64,000 nt of DNA, taken from Aquamicrobium zhengzhouense. GTDB taxonomy: Bacteria > Pseudomonadota > Alphaproteobacteria > Rhizobiales > Rhizobiaceae. The stretch covers positions 1 through 64,000 of the forward strand of contig NZ_JADGMQ010000016.1 in the NCBI RefSeq assembly GCF_016124105.1, written 5' to 3'. Below the pieces are notes generated by a model. The model did no database searches, had not been told where the DNA came from, and worked only from the letters and a program-made list of their open reading frames with translations. A program made the position numbers and the translations under genes. Positions 37,218 to 46,185 of the stretch are shown here, one piece after another. Every line of letters starts with the position of its first letter. Positions within the stretch are counted from its first letter, which is position 1.

Positions 37218-40200
37218 ATGTTCTCCGCCTACCATGCAGTCCGCGTTTGGCACCCGATCATGCTGCTGGTCGCAGCAGGCATGTTCCTGATGGTGCCCAC
37301 TCCTGCCCCGGCACAGAACGACATCTTCCGCCTGCTGGACACACTGCTGCAGCAGCCTCCGCCCCAGCAGCGGCGTGGTCCCCCTCCGGGCTACGAGCGC
37401 ATCGGCCCTGCCCATCGGCCAGATCCTTCCGTCAACAGGTCATCCATCAACCGGCCGGATCCCGCACGGGTGCGACAGGTCCAGCGCTCGTTGAATGCGC
37501 TGGGCTTCGATGCCGGGCCCGAAGACGGTGTCGCGGGAAGACGTACGTTCAGCGCAATCGCTGGCTTCCGCCAGCGCTACGGGCTTCCGCATGGCGACAC
37601 GATCGACGACTCCCTGATGGCCGCGCTGAGCGTCGCCATGCAGAGCGCGCCGGCGGACACGACGGGCCAGCCTGTGCAAAGCCAGCCGATGATTGCCGCG
37701 CCGGTGACGCAGCCGGAAGTTTGGTCGGCTTCAAGCGGGGCGGCTTCGGGCATGGCTCAAGCCATACGCTTTGCCAGCCAAGACATCCGCTCGATCGAAC
37801 CCGTTCTGGTTGAGCAAAGGCTGCTGACCGGCTTCCCGGTCATGATGGGCGAATTGAAGGGATCGCCCATCAAGCTCGGGTACCGCGACATCCCCTCCAC
37901 TGAAGTGGCTCTTGCGCTCTATCTCGACCTTGCCATGGTCAAGCAGTGGCCCGAGTTACAGGACGAGCCACTAGCCAGCTACAACCTTGCCGACCGCTAC
38001 CTGATGGGAGAGCTCGCAGCGCGGTACGTCGCCGGGTGTCGGGGGGTATGCAGCCGAGACGCGCTCTTCCCCGGCTGGATCGGCGCAAACGAGTTTGAGC
38101 GGGAAGCAACCTATCGTCAGTTCCTCAGTGAAGTCCTTCCCATTCTTTTGGCGCAGGCTCCCGATTTTCCGGTTCCGATCCGGCACGTGATCGAAGTCGA
38201 GCTGGGCGCGTATGATGCGGCGCGGCAGGTCTTTCCGCTGCAGATCAAGCGGCCTGGGACGAATTGGGATCCATTGTTTGGCACCATAGGAGCGGCGCGG
38301 CGTCTGGTCATCGACAACCAGTACAAGCTGCCAAAGGAGTTTCCTGTAGCTGCGGACGAAGCACCGGCGCTGCTGCAACGGCTGGGCTCGGGCTCGCGCC
38401 TTGCCTATCTCGCACTCGACCAGCGCCTTGATGAACCGGGATGGCAGGTAGAACCAAGGGCACCCCGGACGCGCATGATCGTTGAGCAGGCGCGTCTTTA
38501 TGCGGATGTGAACCTTCAGGATCAGCTGTTCAAATTCGTCGCGGAGGAAAAACCGGTGGTAGACGCCCCGGCGGTGACGGAAAGCGTGGCGGGGCCGCTG
38601 AAGGTCGAATACTGGCGAAATGCGGTATTGATCAGCGGACGGCTTGCGACAACAACCGGATTAGAAGGTGAGAACCTGCAAGATAAGCCAGAAGGCCTGA
38701 GCCTGCGTGGCAACCTGAGGTCGATTGTGCGCGACTATGCCCTCGCCGACGATCCCACCTGGCTCGAACACGACACATCAGCCCTTCGCCTTCTCTATGA
38801 GCTTGAGCCCGACATTCGCACCGAGATCCTCGAAGAGGGATTGCAGCGCCGTCTCACCGAGTCGGAAAAGATCACGCTTCTGCGTTTGGGCTACGAGAGT
38901 GCCACAGTCAGCCCGCTTTTCCAAAACCCGTTCGCAGAACGCCGCGCGGTACAGGCGATGCGCACCCGCGCCGAGCGGATCCTCCCCCGGGATTTGCCGC
39001 CGCAGCCCATTCCCCTCCGCGTCTATTGCACTGCGGACTTCAAGCCGTACGACTTTAATACGCAGTCGTTCCCGTTCTCTCAGACGAGTTGCAACGATGC
39101 CGTTGCACCCCTCAATGGTATCGTAAAGTTTGGATACGATGCGCCGGGACGCGCAACCATGCCGAAGGGCCTGTCTCTACCACCAGATGAGGCGGAAGAG
39201 CTTGACCGGCTGTTTGCCGGAAATCGGAGGTTTATCGTCTCCTACGAGACGGAATTGACCATCAAAACCGAGAAATCCGAAGCCGGCCATCGCCGGACGG
39301 GAGAGTTTTCGCCGGCCTCCAATTTCTGGGTGCATATGCCGGACCGGATGACGGAGACCCTCTACCGACTTGACGCGCCGAAGTCGTCACCGACTGGGGT
39401 AGACCCCACAACTCAATGGAACATTGGCCACGCTGACCATCGCGCCAAGCTGCTTGCGCTGGCGCAGCCGATGGGCTCGTTACCTATCGACGGCCAGCAG
39501 CTCTTGCGGAACAGCGGCACGATATACGGCACCGTTACCGCGCGTGGAACGCCATTCAATACCAACGATCGAGATTCAGGCACAGCAGGCCTTCCATTTG
39601 GCGGAGGAGGACCTCGTCTGGAGCTCGTCGCAAATGCGTTGTCGGTTCCCCGCGAGCACTTGATGATGATCGGGTATGTCGAGGATTTCGAGCCTTTAAC
39701 CAACGTCGTCGCCGTGCTGCCGGCGCCCTATGACACGTACGTGCGAAGGGCCCCACCCGGCAGCTATGGCGAGAGGTTTCTCGCAGCAGAAGCGACGGTA
39801 GCGATTACGGGAATCTATCAGTTCGAGCTGCCGTTTGCGAAGCCGATGCTGGTATTGTCGCTCCTGCCGCAGACGAGCCGCTTTGTGACAGGCTCTCATC
39901 CACGAAAGGTTCTTGAAACCTTCGATCTGACGGCGCCGGGTTCGTTCGGTGACTACGAAGTTCTTCCCGTCAGCTGGCGGCTGGTGAATGTGGTACACGC
40001 CGCAGAGGCACTTGGGGCGAATGTCGAAGAATTTATCGAGAAACTGATGAGTTGGCCGGATAGTCTTCGCTCCGACGTCTTTGCCCGCAAGGAATATGTT
40101 GCGCGGCTGGTCGAGGCCGGACGCTCAGAACCCGCCAGTGACACGATCTGGCTAACTGGTCAGGTCAGCATTGGCGAGTATGATTTCGCTTCGCAATCAT

Positions 40201-41348
40201 TTCCGATTCGATCACTGGAGCTCGGCCACATTGAGGCGTTTCGGACGCCGGAACTCCCCGCGTCTGCGATGTCGTTCAGGATGGAATCCAGCCAGCTTGC
40301 AATCAGGATGGGGCCTGATGACGCCCGCTTATGGGCACAGACCAATCCGCCCGGCGCGCAAATTGCACTGCGTGTCCATGCGCGAATGGCAGAGCCTGTT
40401 CTGGAAGCCGGCAGCGTACGCTTCAAGCTCGACTTTCTCGAAGCGGAGCTTCTCGAAAAGGGAAGCGTAGCGCGGCTGCGCGAACCGCAAAAAATCCTCT
40501 ATAAGTTTGACCTTTCGCCGCCCCAAACCGACCCCTCGGCCGTAGCGGCGCAGGAGGAACCCGAGCCTGAGCCTGAACTCAACTTCGACATTCTCGGCAT
40601 TGGCATCGGCGCTTCCCTTAACGAAGCGGTCGAGAGAGTGAGTGGGGAACTTGGCAACCCGACGACCTATCTGGCGACGCGCGAGGCACAGCAGGCCTTC
40701 GGTCTGACCCCATGGGACAGCTATGGAACCGCGACGCTCCTACATGATGAGAAGACGCGCATTATGGTCGCGCTGTACAGCGAGCCGCCTGCCGGCGCAG
40801 ACACCATCACCGGTATTACCCGCACCCAGCATTTCCCGAAGGCGGAGCGACCGCATCCTGATGACCTCACCGAACTCCTGGTCCGGAAGTACGGACAGCC
40901 GACAGGAGACAAACGCCAAAATGGCTACTTCCTCTGGCGCTCTAGCCAGGATGCTGAGGGACGGATCCCTGATGCAGCGCGCGGTCCTAAGTGCGCGCTG
41001 GCAGGGAACGTAGCTGGCTACGCAGTGATGCTGAACTCAGCCATGCGCGAACGCGAAGGCGGGATGCAGCGCGCGACGTTCCCCGCGTGGCAAGACACTC
41101 ACCAGCAGCCCTGGACGCCGCCGCATGTGGCGCCGTTTGACTTGCGCACGATCTTCGGGGAGGCAGCGCAGTGCGACGAAGAAATCCTCGTTGCTGTTCT
41201 CGTCACAGGGCAAGATGGGCTGGTCGTTGATTTCTATCTCGGCCTCGCCAAGCCCGCAGATGTTGTCCAATTGCGCACGCAGAACGAGCGCCATTTCCGT
41301 GAGGAGCAACGGCAGGGATCCGCACCTGATGTAAAGGTGAAGTTTTAA
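37218..41348 (+). CDS. Large exported protein of unknown function with peptidoglycan-binding domain
   Basis: This is a 1376-residue protein. A signal peptide (hydrophobic core IMLLVAAGMFLMV, cleavage after about APA at residue 32) is followed by a Gln/Pro-rich stretch (QQPPPQQRRGPPPG), then a PG_binding_1 domain at residues 84-138 (VRQVQRSLNALGFDAGPEDG, TFSAIAGFRQRYGLP). The rest is not recognised. It contains two copies of a motif, PYDFNTQSFPF near residue 614 and EYDFASQSFPI near 990, suggesting a duplicated domain (possibly DUF4852-like), a Glu/Pro hinge (EEPEPEPE) near 1115, and a C-terminal domain starting ILGIGIGASLNEAVERVS. An AGGAGA site precedes the ATG. It stands alone, so context gives no function beyond a probable cell-envelope location. 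Confidence 0.75.
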   Translation: MFSAYHAVRVWHPIMLLVAAGMFLMVPTPAPAQNDIFRLLDTLLQQPPPQQRRGPPPGYERIGPAHRPDPSVNRSSINRPDPARVRQVQRSLNALGFDAGPEDGVAGRRTFSAIAGFRQRYGLPHGDTIDDSLMAALSVAMQSAPADTTGQPVQSQPMIAAPVTQPEVWSASSGAASGMAQAIRFASQDIRSIEPVLVEQRLLTGFPVMMGELKGSPIKLGYRDIPSTEVALALYLDLAMVKQWPELQDEPLASYNLADRYLMGELAARYVAGCRGVCSRDALFPGWIGANEFEREATYRQFLSEVLPILLAQAPDFPVPIRHVIEVELGAYDAARQVFPLQIKRPGTNWDPLFGTIGAARRLVIDNQYKLPKEFPVAADEAPALLQRLGSGSRLAYLALDQRLDEPGWQVEPRAPRTRMIVEQARLYADVNLQDQLFKFVAEEKPVVDAPAVTESVAGPLKVEYWRNAVLISGRLATTTGLEGENLQDKPEGLSLRGNLRSIVRDYALADDPTWLEHDTSALRLLYELEPDIRTEILEEGLQRRLTESEKITLLRLGYESATVSPLFQNPFAERRAVQAMRTRAERILPRDLPPQPIPLRVYCTADFKPYDFNTQSFPFSQTSCNDAVAPLNGIVKFGYDAPGRATMPKGLSLPPDEAEELDRLFAGNRRFIVSYETELTIKTEKSEAGHRRTGEFSPASNFWVHMPDRMTETLYRLDAPKSSPTGVDPTTQWNIGHADHRAKLLALAQPMGSLPIDGQQLLRNSGTIYGTVTARGTPFNTNDRDSGTAGLPFGGGGPRLELVANALSVPREHLMMIGYVEDFEPLTNVVAVLPAPYDTYVRRAPPGSYGERFLAAEATVAITGIYQFELPFAKPMLVLSLLPQTSRFVTGSHPRKVLETFDLTAPGSFGDYEVLPVSWRLVNVVHAAEALGANVEEFIEKLMSWPDSLRSDVFARKEYVARLVEAGRSEPASDTIWLTGQVSIGEYDFASQSFPIRSLELGHIEAFRTPELPASAMSFRMESSQLAIRMGPDDARLWAQTNPPGAQIALRVHARMAEPVLEAGSVRFKLDFLEAELLEKGSVARLREPQKILYKFDLSPPQTDPSAVAAQEEPEPEPELNFDILGIGIGASLNEAVERVSGELGNPTTYLATREAQQAFGLTPWDSYGTATLLHDEKTRIMVALYSEPPAGADTITGITRTQHFPKAERPHPDDLTELLVRKYGQPTGDKRQNGYFLWRSSQDAEGRIPDAARGPKCALAGNVAGYAVMLNSAMREREGGMQRATFPAWQDTHQQPWTPPHVAPFDLRTIFGEAAQCDEEILVAVLVTGQDGLVVDFYLGLAKPADVVQLRTQNERHFREEQRQGSAPDVKVKF

Positions 41349-41707
41349 CCCGGCTGACACTCGCTGCTTGGTCGTCCGCGGAGCGCACACAGATACCATT
41401 GAGTTTCAGCCACACTTGAGCCCACCAATGCAGGCAAGAAGGCTGTGCCTGCCGTCGCGACCAAGCGAAGCCTCCTCTTGGCGAGCAATGACGTAAATCC
41501 TTGCTAACCCCCAGGTTCCTCCTGGCCTCCGCGCTCTCCTGATCTGGGGCGCGGTGCGCGGTCCAATCCCGAAGTCACCGGGCAGGCTAATGCTTGTACG
41601 GAACGTTCAGAAGCCCTGCATCGAACCAACCAAAAATCTCCGACTTCTCAAGTGTCTGCTCAACCACGGCAGAACATGTTGACACATCGTTGTCGTTCGT
41701 GAATTAA
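41349..41707. other. Gene-free stretch between the large exported protein and the catabolic locus
   Basis: I see no convincing gene, RNA, terminator or mobile-element end in these bases. Open frames here are short and lack family features or ribosome-binding sites. The stretch marks the border of the catabolic locus; its right edge (41690-41707) turns AT-rich and contains TTCGTGAATTAATTCG leading into the tandem operator. Confidence 0.6.
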
Positions 41708-41741
41708 TTCGCTCAGAGGAACTTTATTTCGCACTGCCGAA
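41708..41741. promoter_or_regulatory. Tandem TTCG-N6-CGAA operator upstream of tctC
   Basis: TTCGCACTGCCGAA at 41728-41741 is a full match to the palindrome TTCG-N6-CGAA. TTCGCTCAGAGGAA at 41708-41721 matches 7 of the 8 fixed bases and starts exactly 20 bp earlier. It lies 53 bases before the tctC start codon. The same doublet recurs at 58889, 60351 and 63609, and a single full copy at 48954. I infer an operator for the IclR-type regulator encoded at 63760. Confidence 0.7.
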
Positions 41742-41794
41742 ATAAGAAAAAGACTTCAAAATGAAGCAGCGCACCGAGCGCTTGGGAGAGAGAA

Positions 41795-42811
41795 ATGAAT
41801 AACGGTACCGTTTGCGGGGGCGTCAATCGGCGCCTCGTTCTAACTGGCGTCGCATCAGCTCTGGCATTGGCATCTACTGGCCAGGCCTTTTCGCAGAGCG
41901 CTCCAACTATTCGCCGCCTTGAAGTAATCATCCCGCTATCGGCGGGCGGCGGCAGCGACATCATGGTCCGCCAGTTGATGGAGCACGTGCGCCCTCGACT
42001 GTCTTCGCAGATAGCCATTTCCAACGTTCCAGGCGATGGCTCCCTGCTGGGGCTAAGCCGCGTTGCGCGGGCAAGGCCAGATGAAGCGATGATCGGCGTG
42101 CATAACCCGCCAAACACCGTCCTGTCTCAATTGGCGCGCGGCACCTCGGCACCGGTGGACATTCGCACGCTCACGCCTCTAGGCGGTTTCGGCCGCACCT
42201 TCACGGTGCTGGCAACCTCCGCGAAGTCCGGGATCGAGACGTATCAGCAGTTGCAGGAAGCCTATGAGACCGGCGCGCAGCGCCTACTCGGAGGCACCGA
42301 CCGTGCAGGCTCCTCAGAACTGACGGCAGAGCTTCTCAGAAGCGATGCGGAACTCGGCTTCGCTGAATACGTCGCCTATGACGGTAGCGGTGCGGGTAAT
42401 GCGGCCATCGCTCGAAACGAAGTTCCTGCGGGATTAGCGTCGTACGATGCGGTCATCGACGGCATGGCGTCCGGTACGCTTCGCCCTCTTCTGGTACTGG
42501 GCAATGTCGAGAGGGTTGCAGGAATGCCGGACACGCCGACGGCAGCAGAGCTCGGCTATCCTTCAATGGCAGAGGTCGCCGCACCAATTCGCGTCATTGT
42601 CGGCCCACCGAACATGGAGCCGGCGCTGCGGGATCACCTAATCGCACTCTTTCGTGACGTAGTGACTGATGCCAACGTCATCACGACAATGGGTGAGGCG
42701 GGCATAAAGCTAGAATATATGGCCCCGGAAGTTGTTGGCGAGGCCATTAATGGCGCTTTCAGCAAGCTCGAGACACTCCCCGCCTTGCAACAATTGTTGG
42801 AACGCAAGTAA
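41795..42811 (+). CDS. Tripartite tricarboxylate transporter binding protein (TctC/Bug family)
   Basis: This 338-residue periplasmic protein captures a (poly)carboxylate for the TctA/TctB membrane pair. It has a twin-arginine-like signal (NRRLVLTGVASALALAS, Arg12-Arg13) and mature motifs VIIPLSAGGGSDIMVRQLME and TPTAAELGYPSMAE. It departs from typical Bug proteins in lacking the usual second loop KPGAGG; here it reads VPGDGS. It is the first gene of a five-gene rightward unit (tctC, two prpD-like genes, tctB, tctA), preceded by the tandem operator. Confidence 0.85.
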   Translation: MNNGTVCGGVNRRLVLTGVASALALASTGQAFSQSAPTIRRLEVIIPLSAGGGSDIMVRQLMEHVRPRLSSQIAISNVPGDGSLLGLSRVARARPDEAMIGVHNPPNTVLSQLARGTSAPVDIRTLTPLGGFGRTFTVLATSAKSGIETYQQLQEAYETGAQRLLGGTDRAGSSELTAELLRSDAELGFAEYVAYDGSGAGNAAIARNEVPAGLASYDAVIDGMASGTLRPLLVLGNVERVAGMPDTPTAAELGYPSMAEVAAPIRVIVGPPNMEPALRDHLIALFRDVVTDANVITTMGEAGIKLEYMAPEVVGEAINGAFSKLETLPALQQLLERK

Positions 42812-42813
42812 TA

Positions 42814-44175
42814 ATGATGTCCAAGCAGAACCTGACCCAGGTTCTCGCCGACTACGTCGCTGGGAGCAGCTATGCGCAGCTTCCAGCGGACGTTGTCGAG
42901 AGAACGAAGCTTATCATATTTGACGAGATCGCTTGTGCGATACTCGGGCGACAGCTCATTGCGGGTGAGCTAATTACAAGGTTTACCGGCTCCATGGGCG
43001 GAACCCCTGAAGCCACTGTACTTGGTACCAAACTGCGACTACCCGCAGCCGCAGCAGCACTTGCAAATGGCACGGCAGGACACGCCGATGAGTTCGACGG
43101 TGCGCATGTAACAGACGGCCACCCGGGGGCGGTCGTGGTCCATTCGACCTTGGCGATCGCCGAGGCTCGACGTGTCACCGGGCGCGATTACATCCACTCG
43201 ATATCCCTTGGCTACGATGTGGGCACCCGCCTCGTCGCTTCGGTCGGAGGTGCATTCAGCCTTCGCAATGCCCACCACATCCATTCGGACCATTTGCACA
43301 GCTACGGCGCAGCTATGGCCTGCGCGAAGTTGCTCAGACTGGATAGCGACGGGATTCGGTATGCCGCCGCGCTTGCGTCTGGCTATGCCGGCGGACTCGC
43401 GGTCGTATTTGAAGAACGGCGCCACATGAGCAAGGCCCTCTCCACGGGCCAAGCAGCTTCAGGAGGCGTGACCGCCGCGCTTCTGGCTGCGTCCGGCTTC
43501 GAGGGCCATGACTATGTCTTCGACTCAAAACACGGACCTCTGGGCTGGGCTTCCGCAGACAGAGAGGTACAGCTGTCGAAGGGTCTTGGCTCCGAGTTCG
43601 CAGTCAATGGGGCGAACTTCAAGTTCTACTCGGCGGGTTATCCCATCCACGCTCCGGTAGAAGCCGCTCTGCTGATCGTCGATGAAAACAAGCTCGCGAT
43701 CAACGACATCGCATCGGTCACAGTTCGCCTGACCAAGCACACCGCAGATACCGTCTCCAACCGTGAAATGCCTAGCATTTGCGTGGAAGACATGATGGCG
43801 GTCGCCATTGTGCACGGACGTCTTGGATTTACTGAAGCGCATTCGGCAACGGCGATTGCGCGACCTGAAGTGAAGGCACTGCGGCCCAAGATAAGGGCAG
43901 TTGCCGACGAGGAGATGGATCGAACCCTCCCACATGGCCGGGGAGCCATCGTCGAAATCGAGACGCTGACCGGGACTCACTTCCGCAAGCGAATTGATCA
44001 CCCCCAGGGCCACGCACTGCGCGGCGGCGTGGACTGGTCGGCGCTTCACGGAAAGTGGGAAGATCTTCTTCCGAACCTGATCGGGAAGTCTAACTTCAAG
44101 GACTTTTTCATAATGTGCCAAAGCCTCGATCAGCTTGATGACATCGGCGAACTGACAAGCATCTTGAGAACCTAA
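42814..44175 (+). CDS. MmgE/PrpD family protein, copy 1
   Basis: This 453-residue protein belongs to the family of 2-methylcitrate dehydratase, cis-aconitate decarboxylase and iminodisuccinate epimerase, all acting on polycarboxylates. Family features are ALANGTAGHADEFDGAHVTDG with the catalytic-region GHADEFD, HPGAVVVHSTLAIAE and YPIHAPVEAALL. It starts 2 bases after the tctC stop (two adjacent ATGs). Its reaction cannot be deduced from sequence alone; placement between transporter genes says it acts on the imported acid. Confidence 0.85.
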   Translation: MMSKQNLTQVLADYVAGSSYAQLPADVVERTKLIIFDEIACAILGRQLIAGELITRFTGSMGGTPEATVLGTKLRLPAAAAALANGTAGHADEFDGAHVTDGHPGAVVVHSTLAIAEARRVTGRDYIHSISLGYDVGTRLVASVGGAFSLRNAHHIHSDHLHSYGAAMACAKLLRLDSDGIRYAAALASGYAGGLAVVFEERRHMSKALSTGQAASGGVTAALLAASGFEGHDYVFDSKHGPLGWASADREVQLSKGLGSEFAVNGANFKFYSAGYPIHAPVEAALLIVDENKLAINDIASVTVRLTKHTADTVSNREMPSICVEDMMAVAIVHGRLGFTEAHSATAIARPEVKALRPKIRAVADEEMDRTLPHGRGAIVEIETLTGTHFRKRIDHPQGHALRGGVDWSALHGKWEDLLPNLIGKSNFKDFFIMCQSLDQLDDIGELTSILRT

Positions 44176-44184
44176 GGATTGACT

Positions 44185-45588
44185 ATGCATTTTGAACATG
44201 AAGGTCACCTGAAGACCCCGGCGCTCGAAGCAGCGATCGCAAGACATATCGTCTCCGTTAGGTTCGAAGACCTCGACGCGGAAACCATCGATGCTGCACG
44301 TCGCACGCTTCTTTGGGCCACCGCCACGGCTGTCGCCGGATCAGCGGCTGATGGCTCCGACGGCGTCATCCGCTTTGTGACGGCTTCGGGAGGACACCAA
44401 CAGGCCACCCTCATCGGCACAGGGTTGAAAGCACCGGCAGCAGACGCGGCGTTCGCCAACGCCGTTTTTGCCAAGGCGCATGAGTATGAAGACAAATACT
44501 GGCTTGATAATGCGGGCGGCTTCGCGATTGGATTCGCAGTTGCCCCCGCCGTTCTTGCTGCCGCGGAGGCCAAGGGTGGCGTGAGCGGCCGGGAAGTCCT
44601 GACCGCAATCGCTGTTGGCGTTGACCTCCAGGCTCGCCTCTTGTCGGCCATCCGCGGGGAAATATCACCGGTCTGGACGCCGTGGAACTCGACCTACCTC
44701 TTCTGCAATTACGGCGCGACGGTTGCCGTCGGAAAGGTTTTGGGACTGGACGAAGAGCAAATGCTGGATGCGCTTGGTCTCATCCATGCGCAGGCTTGCG
44801 GCAACTTCCAAGGGCAGATGGAAGGTGTGCTCGGCATCCGGATGCAGGGTGGTTTTGCCGTCCGCAACGCGTTCCATGCCGTGTCGCTCGCGCAGAACGG
44901 CATTTCGGGCGCGCGGCAGTTCCTATCCGGGCGGTTCGGCTTCTACAAACTCCACTACCCGAACCACACGATCGACTACGACTCCATCCTCAATGGCCTT
45001 GGCAAGGATTTTCTCGGCAGGCATCTTGGCTTCAAAGGATATCCATGCGGGGTCGTCGCCCATCCCGTTCTTGATGCGGTCAGGCAGCTTTTGCCGCAGT
45101 TTACGCTCGAAAATCTTGATACGCTGATTGTCGAGGGAAGCCCCACCCTCTACATCATGACGGAACCGCGCGAGCGGAGGCTCAATCCACATAATGGCAT
45201 TGACGCCCAGTTCAGCCTGCCGTGGGTCATCGCCTGCACCTTGCGTGACGGAACTCTGAAGCTGAACCACTTCGATGATGCGCTGGTTCACAACCCGGAT
45301 TTGATTGCGCTTGCCCACAAGGTGGAGGTAGACAGGCAGGAAGGTCGTGAGAGCGTTACCGTCGAGGTGCGCCTGAAGGACGGGAACGTATTTCGTTCCG
45401 AGCCTGTGGCCTACTGCTCCGGCCACCCTAAGAACCCCGTCACAACAGAGACCATGATTCAGGTCTTTAAAGATCATCTGTCCCTGGCCGCCAAACCTAT
45501 CGATGCGCAGAAAGGTGATGACCTCATCAGCCGCTTCGTCAATGTGGAGCAGGCATTGCACGTGTCCGACTTGTTCAACGGGCTTTAG
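44185..45588 (+). CDS. MmgE/PrpD family protein, copy 2
   Basis: This 467-residue protein is a paralogue of the gene before it, but divergent. The catalytic-region motif reads AFANAVFAKAHEYEDKYWLD, so the usual GHADEFDD is changed to AHEYEDKY; the family fold is otherwise recognisable (VGVDLQARLL, GYPCGVVAHPVLDAV). I start it at the ATG at 44185, which has AAGGA 6 bases upstream, rather than the TTG 6 bases earlier. Two neighbouring PrpD proteins in one operon may form a heteromer or perform successive steps such as epimerisation and dehydration. Confidence 0.82.
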   Translation: MHFEHEGHLKTPALEAAIARHIVSVRFEDLDAETIDAARRTLLWATATAVAGSAADGSDGVIRFVTASGGHQQATLIGTGLKAPAADAAFANAVFAKAHEYEDKYWLDNAGGFAIGFAVAPAVLAAAEAKGGVSGREVLTAIAVGVDLQARLLSAIRGEISPVWTPWNSTYLFCNYGATVAVGKVLGLDEEQMLDALGLIHAQACGNFQGQMEGVLGIRMQGGFAVRNAFHAVSLAQNGISGARQFLSGRFGFYKLHYPNHTIDYDSILNGLGKDFLGRHLGFKGYPCGVVAHPVLDAVRQLLPQFTLENLDTLIVEGSPTLYIMTEPRERRLNPHNGIDAQFSLPWVIACTLRDGTLKLNHFDDALVHNPDLIALAHKVEVDRQEGRESVTVEVRLKDGNVFRSEPVAYCSGHPKNPVTTETMIQVFKDHLSLAAKPIDAQKGDDLISRFVNVEQALHVSDLFNGL

Positions 45589-45655
45589 GAGATTCCACGG
45601 CGGGGGTGCAAAGCGCTTCCGCCAGAATCCGGTTATCCGCACGGAGGAGGTGCAA

Positions 45656-46162
45656 ATGACCGCTCAAACAGACAAAGCGCCAGAAATCGACCTAATTGAA
45701 GATGAGGGGCCAGCACCTGACAGCAGTACGGGTGGGATAGGTTTCGCTTCGCTCGTGTGCGTCGCCGCTATCGTCTTCTTGATCCAAGCCACAAATATTC
45801 AGACGCAGGCCGGGCTGTGGCCGAGCATGTTGGCAGGAACCCTCATCGTTCTGGCAGGTGCGCAGACAATATTCGCGATCTTGCAACGTATGCGGCACAA
45901 TTCCGCAGCCCTTGAGCAGCAGGGCTCCGAGCCATTCTCACTACGGCGTATTTTCACAGCCGGTTGGCTGTTCGCCTATTGCCTTGTGGCGCAGTGGGTC
46001 GGCTTCGGTCCGGCTATGCTCGTCTTCGTGCCCGTCTACATGTTCGTGATGGGGTACCGGAAACCACTCTGGATCGTCGCAGTGACCGCAGGCTTTGCCG
46101 TCGGCCTGACCTTGATGTTCGACACCGTTGCGAACGTTCCTGTCTGGAGCTCGCGCCTTTAG
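45656..46162 (+). CDS. Tripartite tricarboxylate transporter small membrane subunit (TctB type)
   Basis: This 168-residue protein has an acidic N-terminus (APEIDLIEDEGPAPD) followed by four hydrophobic segments, the layout of TctB subunits. GGAGGAGG lies just before the ATG; the frame is open upstream but overlaps the PrpD gene. It is followed after 23 bases by tctA. Its role is to support TctA in proton- or sodium-driven uptake. Confidence 0.82.
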   Translation: MTAQTDKAPEIDLIEDEGPAPDSSTGGIGFASLVCVAAIVFLIQATNIQTQAGLWPSMLAGTLIVLAGAQTIFAILQRMRHNSAALEQQGSEPFSLRRIFTAGWLFAYCLVAQWVGFGPAMLVFVPVYMFVMGYRKPLWIVAVTAGFAVGLTLMFDTVANVPVWSSRL

Positions 46163-46185
46163 GCGCAGGACCCCCAATTTAGGAC

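Noticed and set aside
41349-41707. Search for a tRNA, IS end or integration site at the border of the catabolic locus
   Set aside because: No tRNA-like cloverleaf, terminal inverted repeat, target-site duplication or integrase gene could be recognised, so horizontal transfer of the locus is not supported by sequence at this edge.
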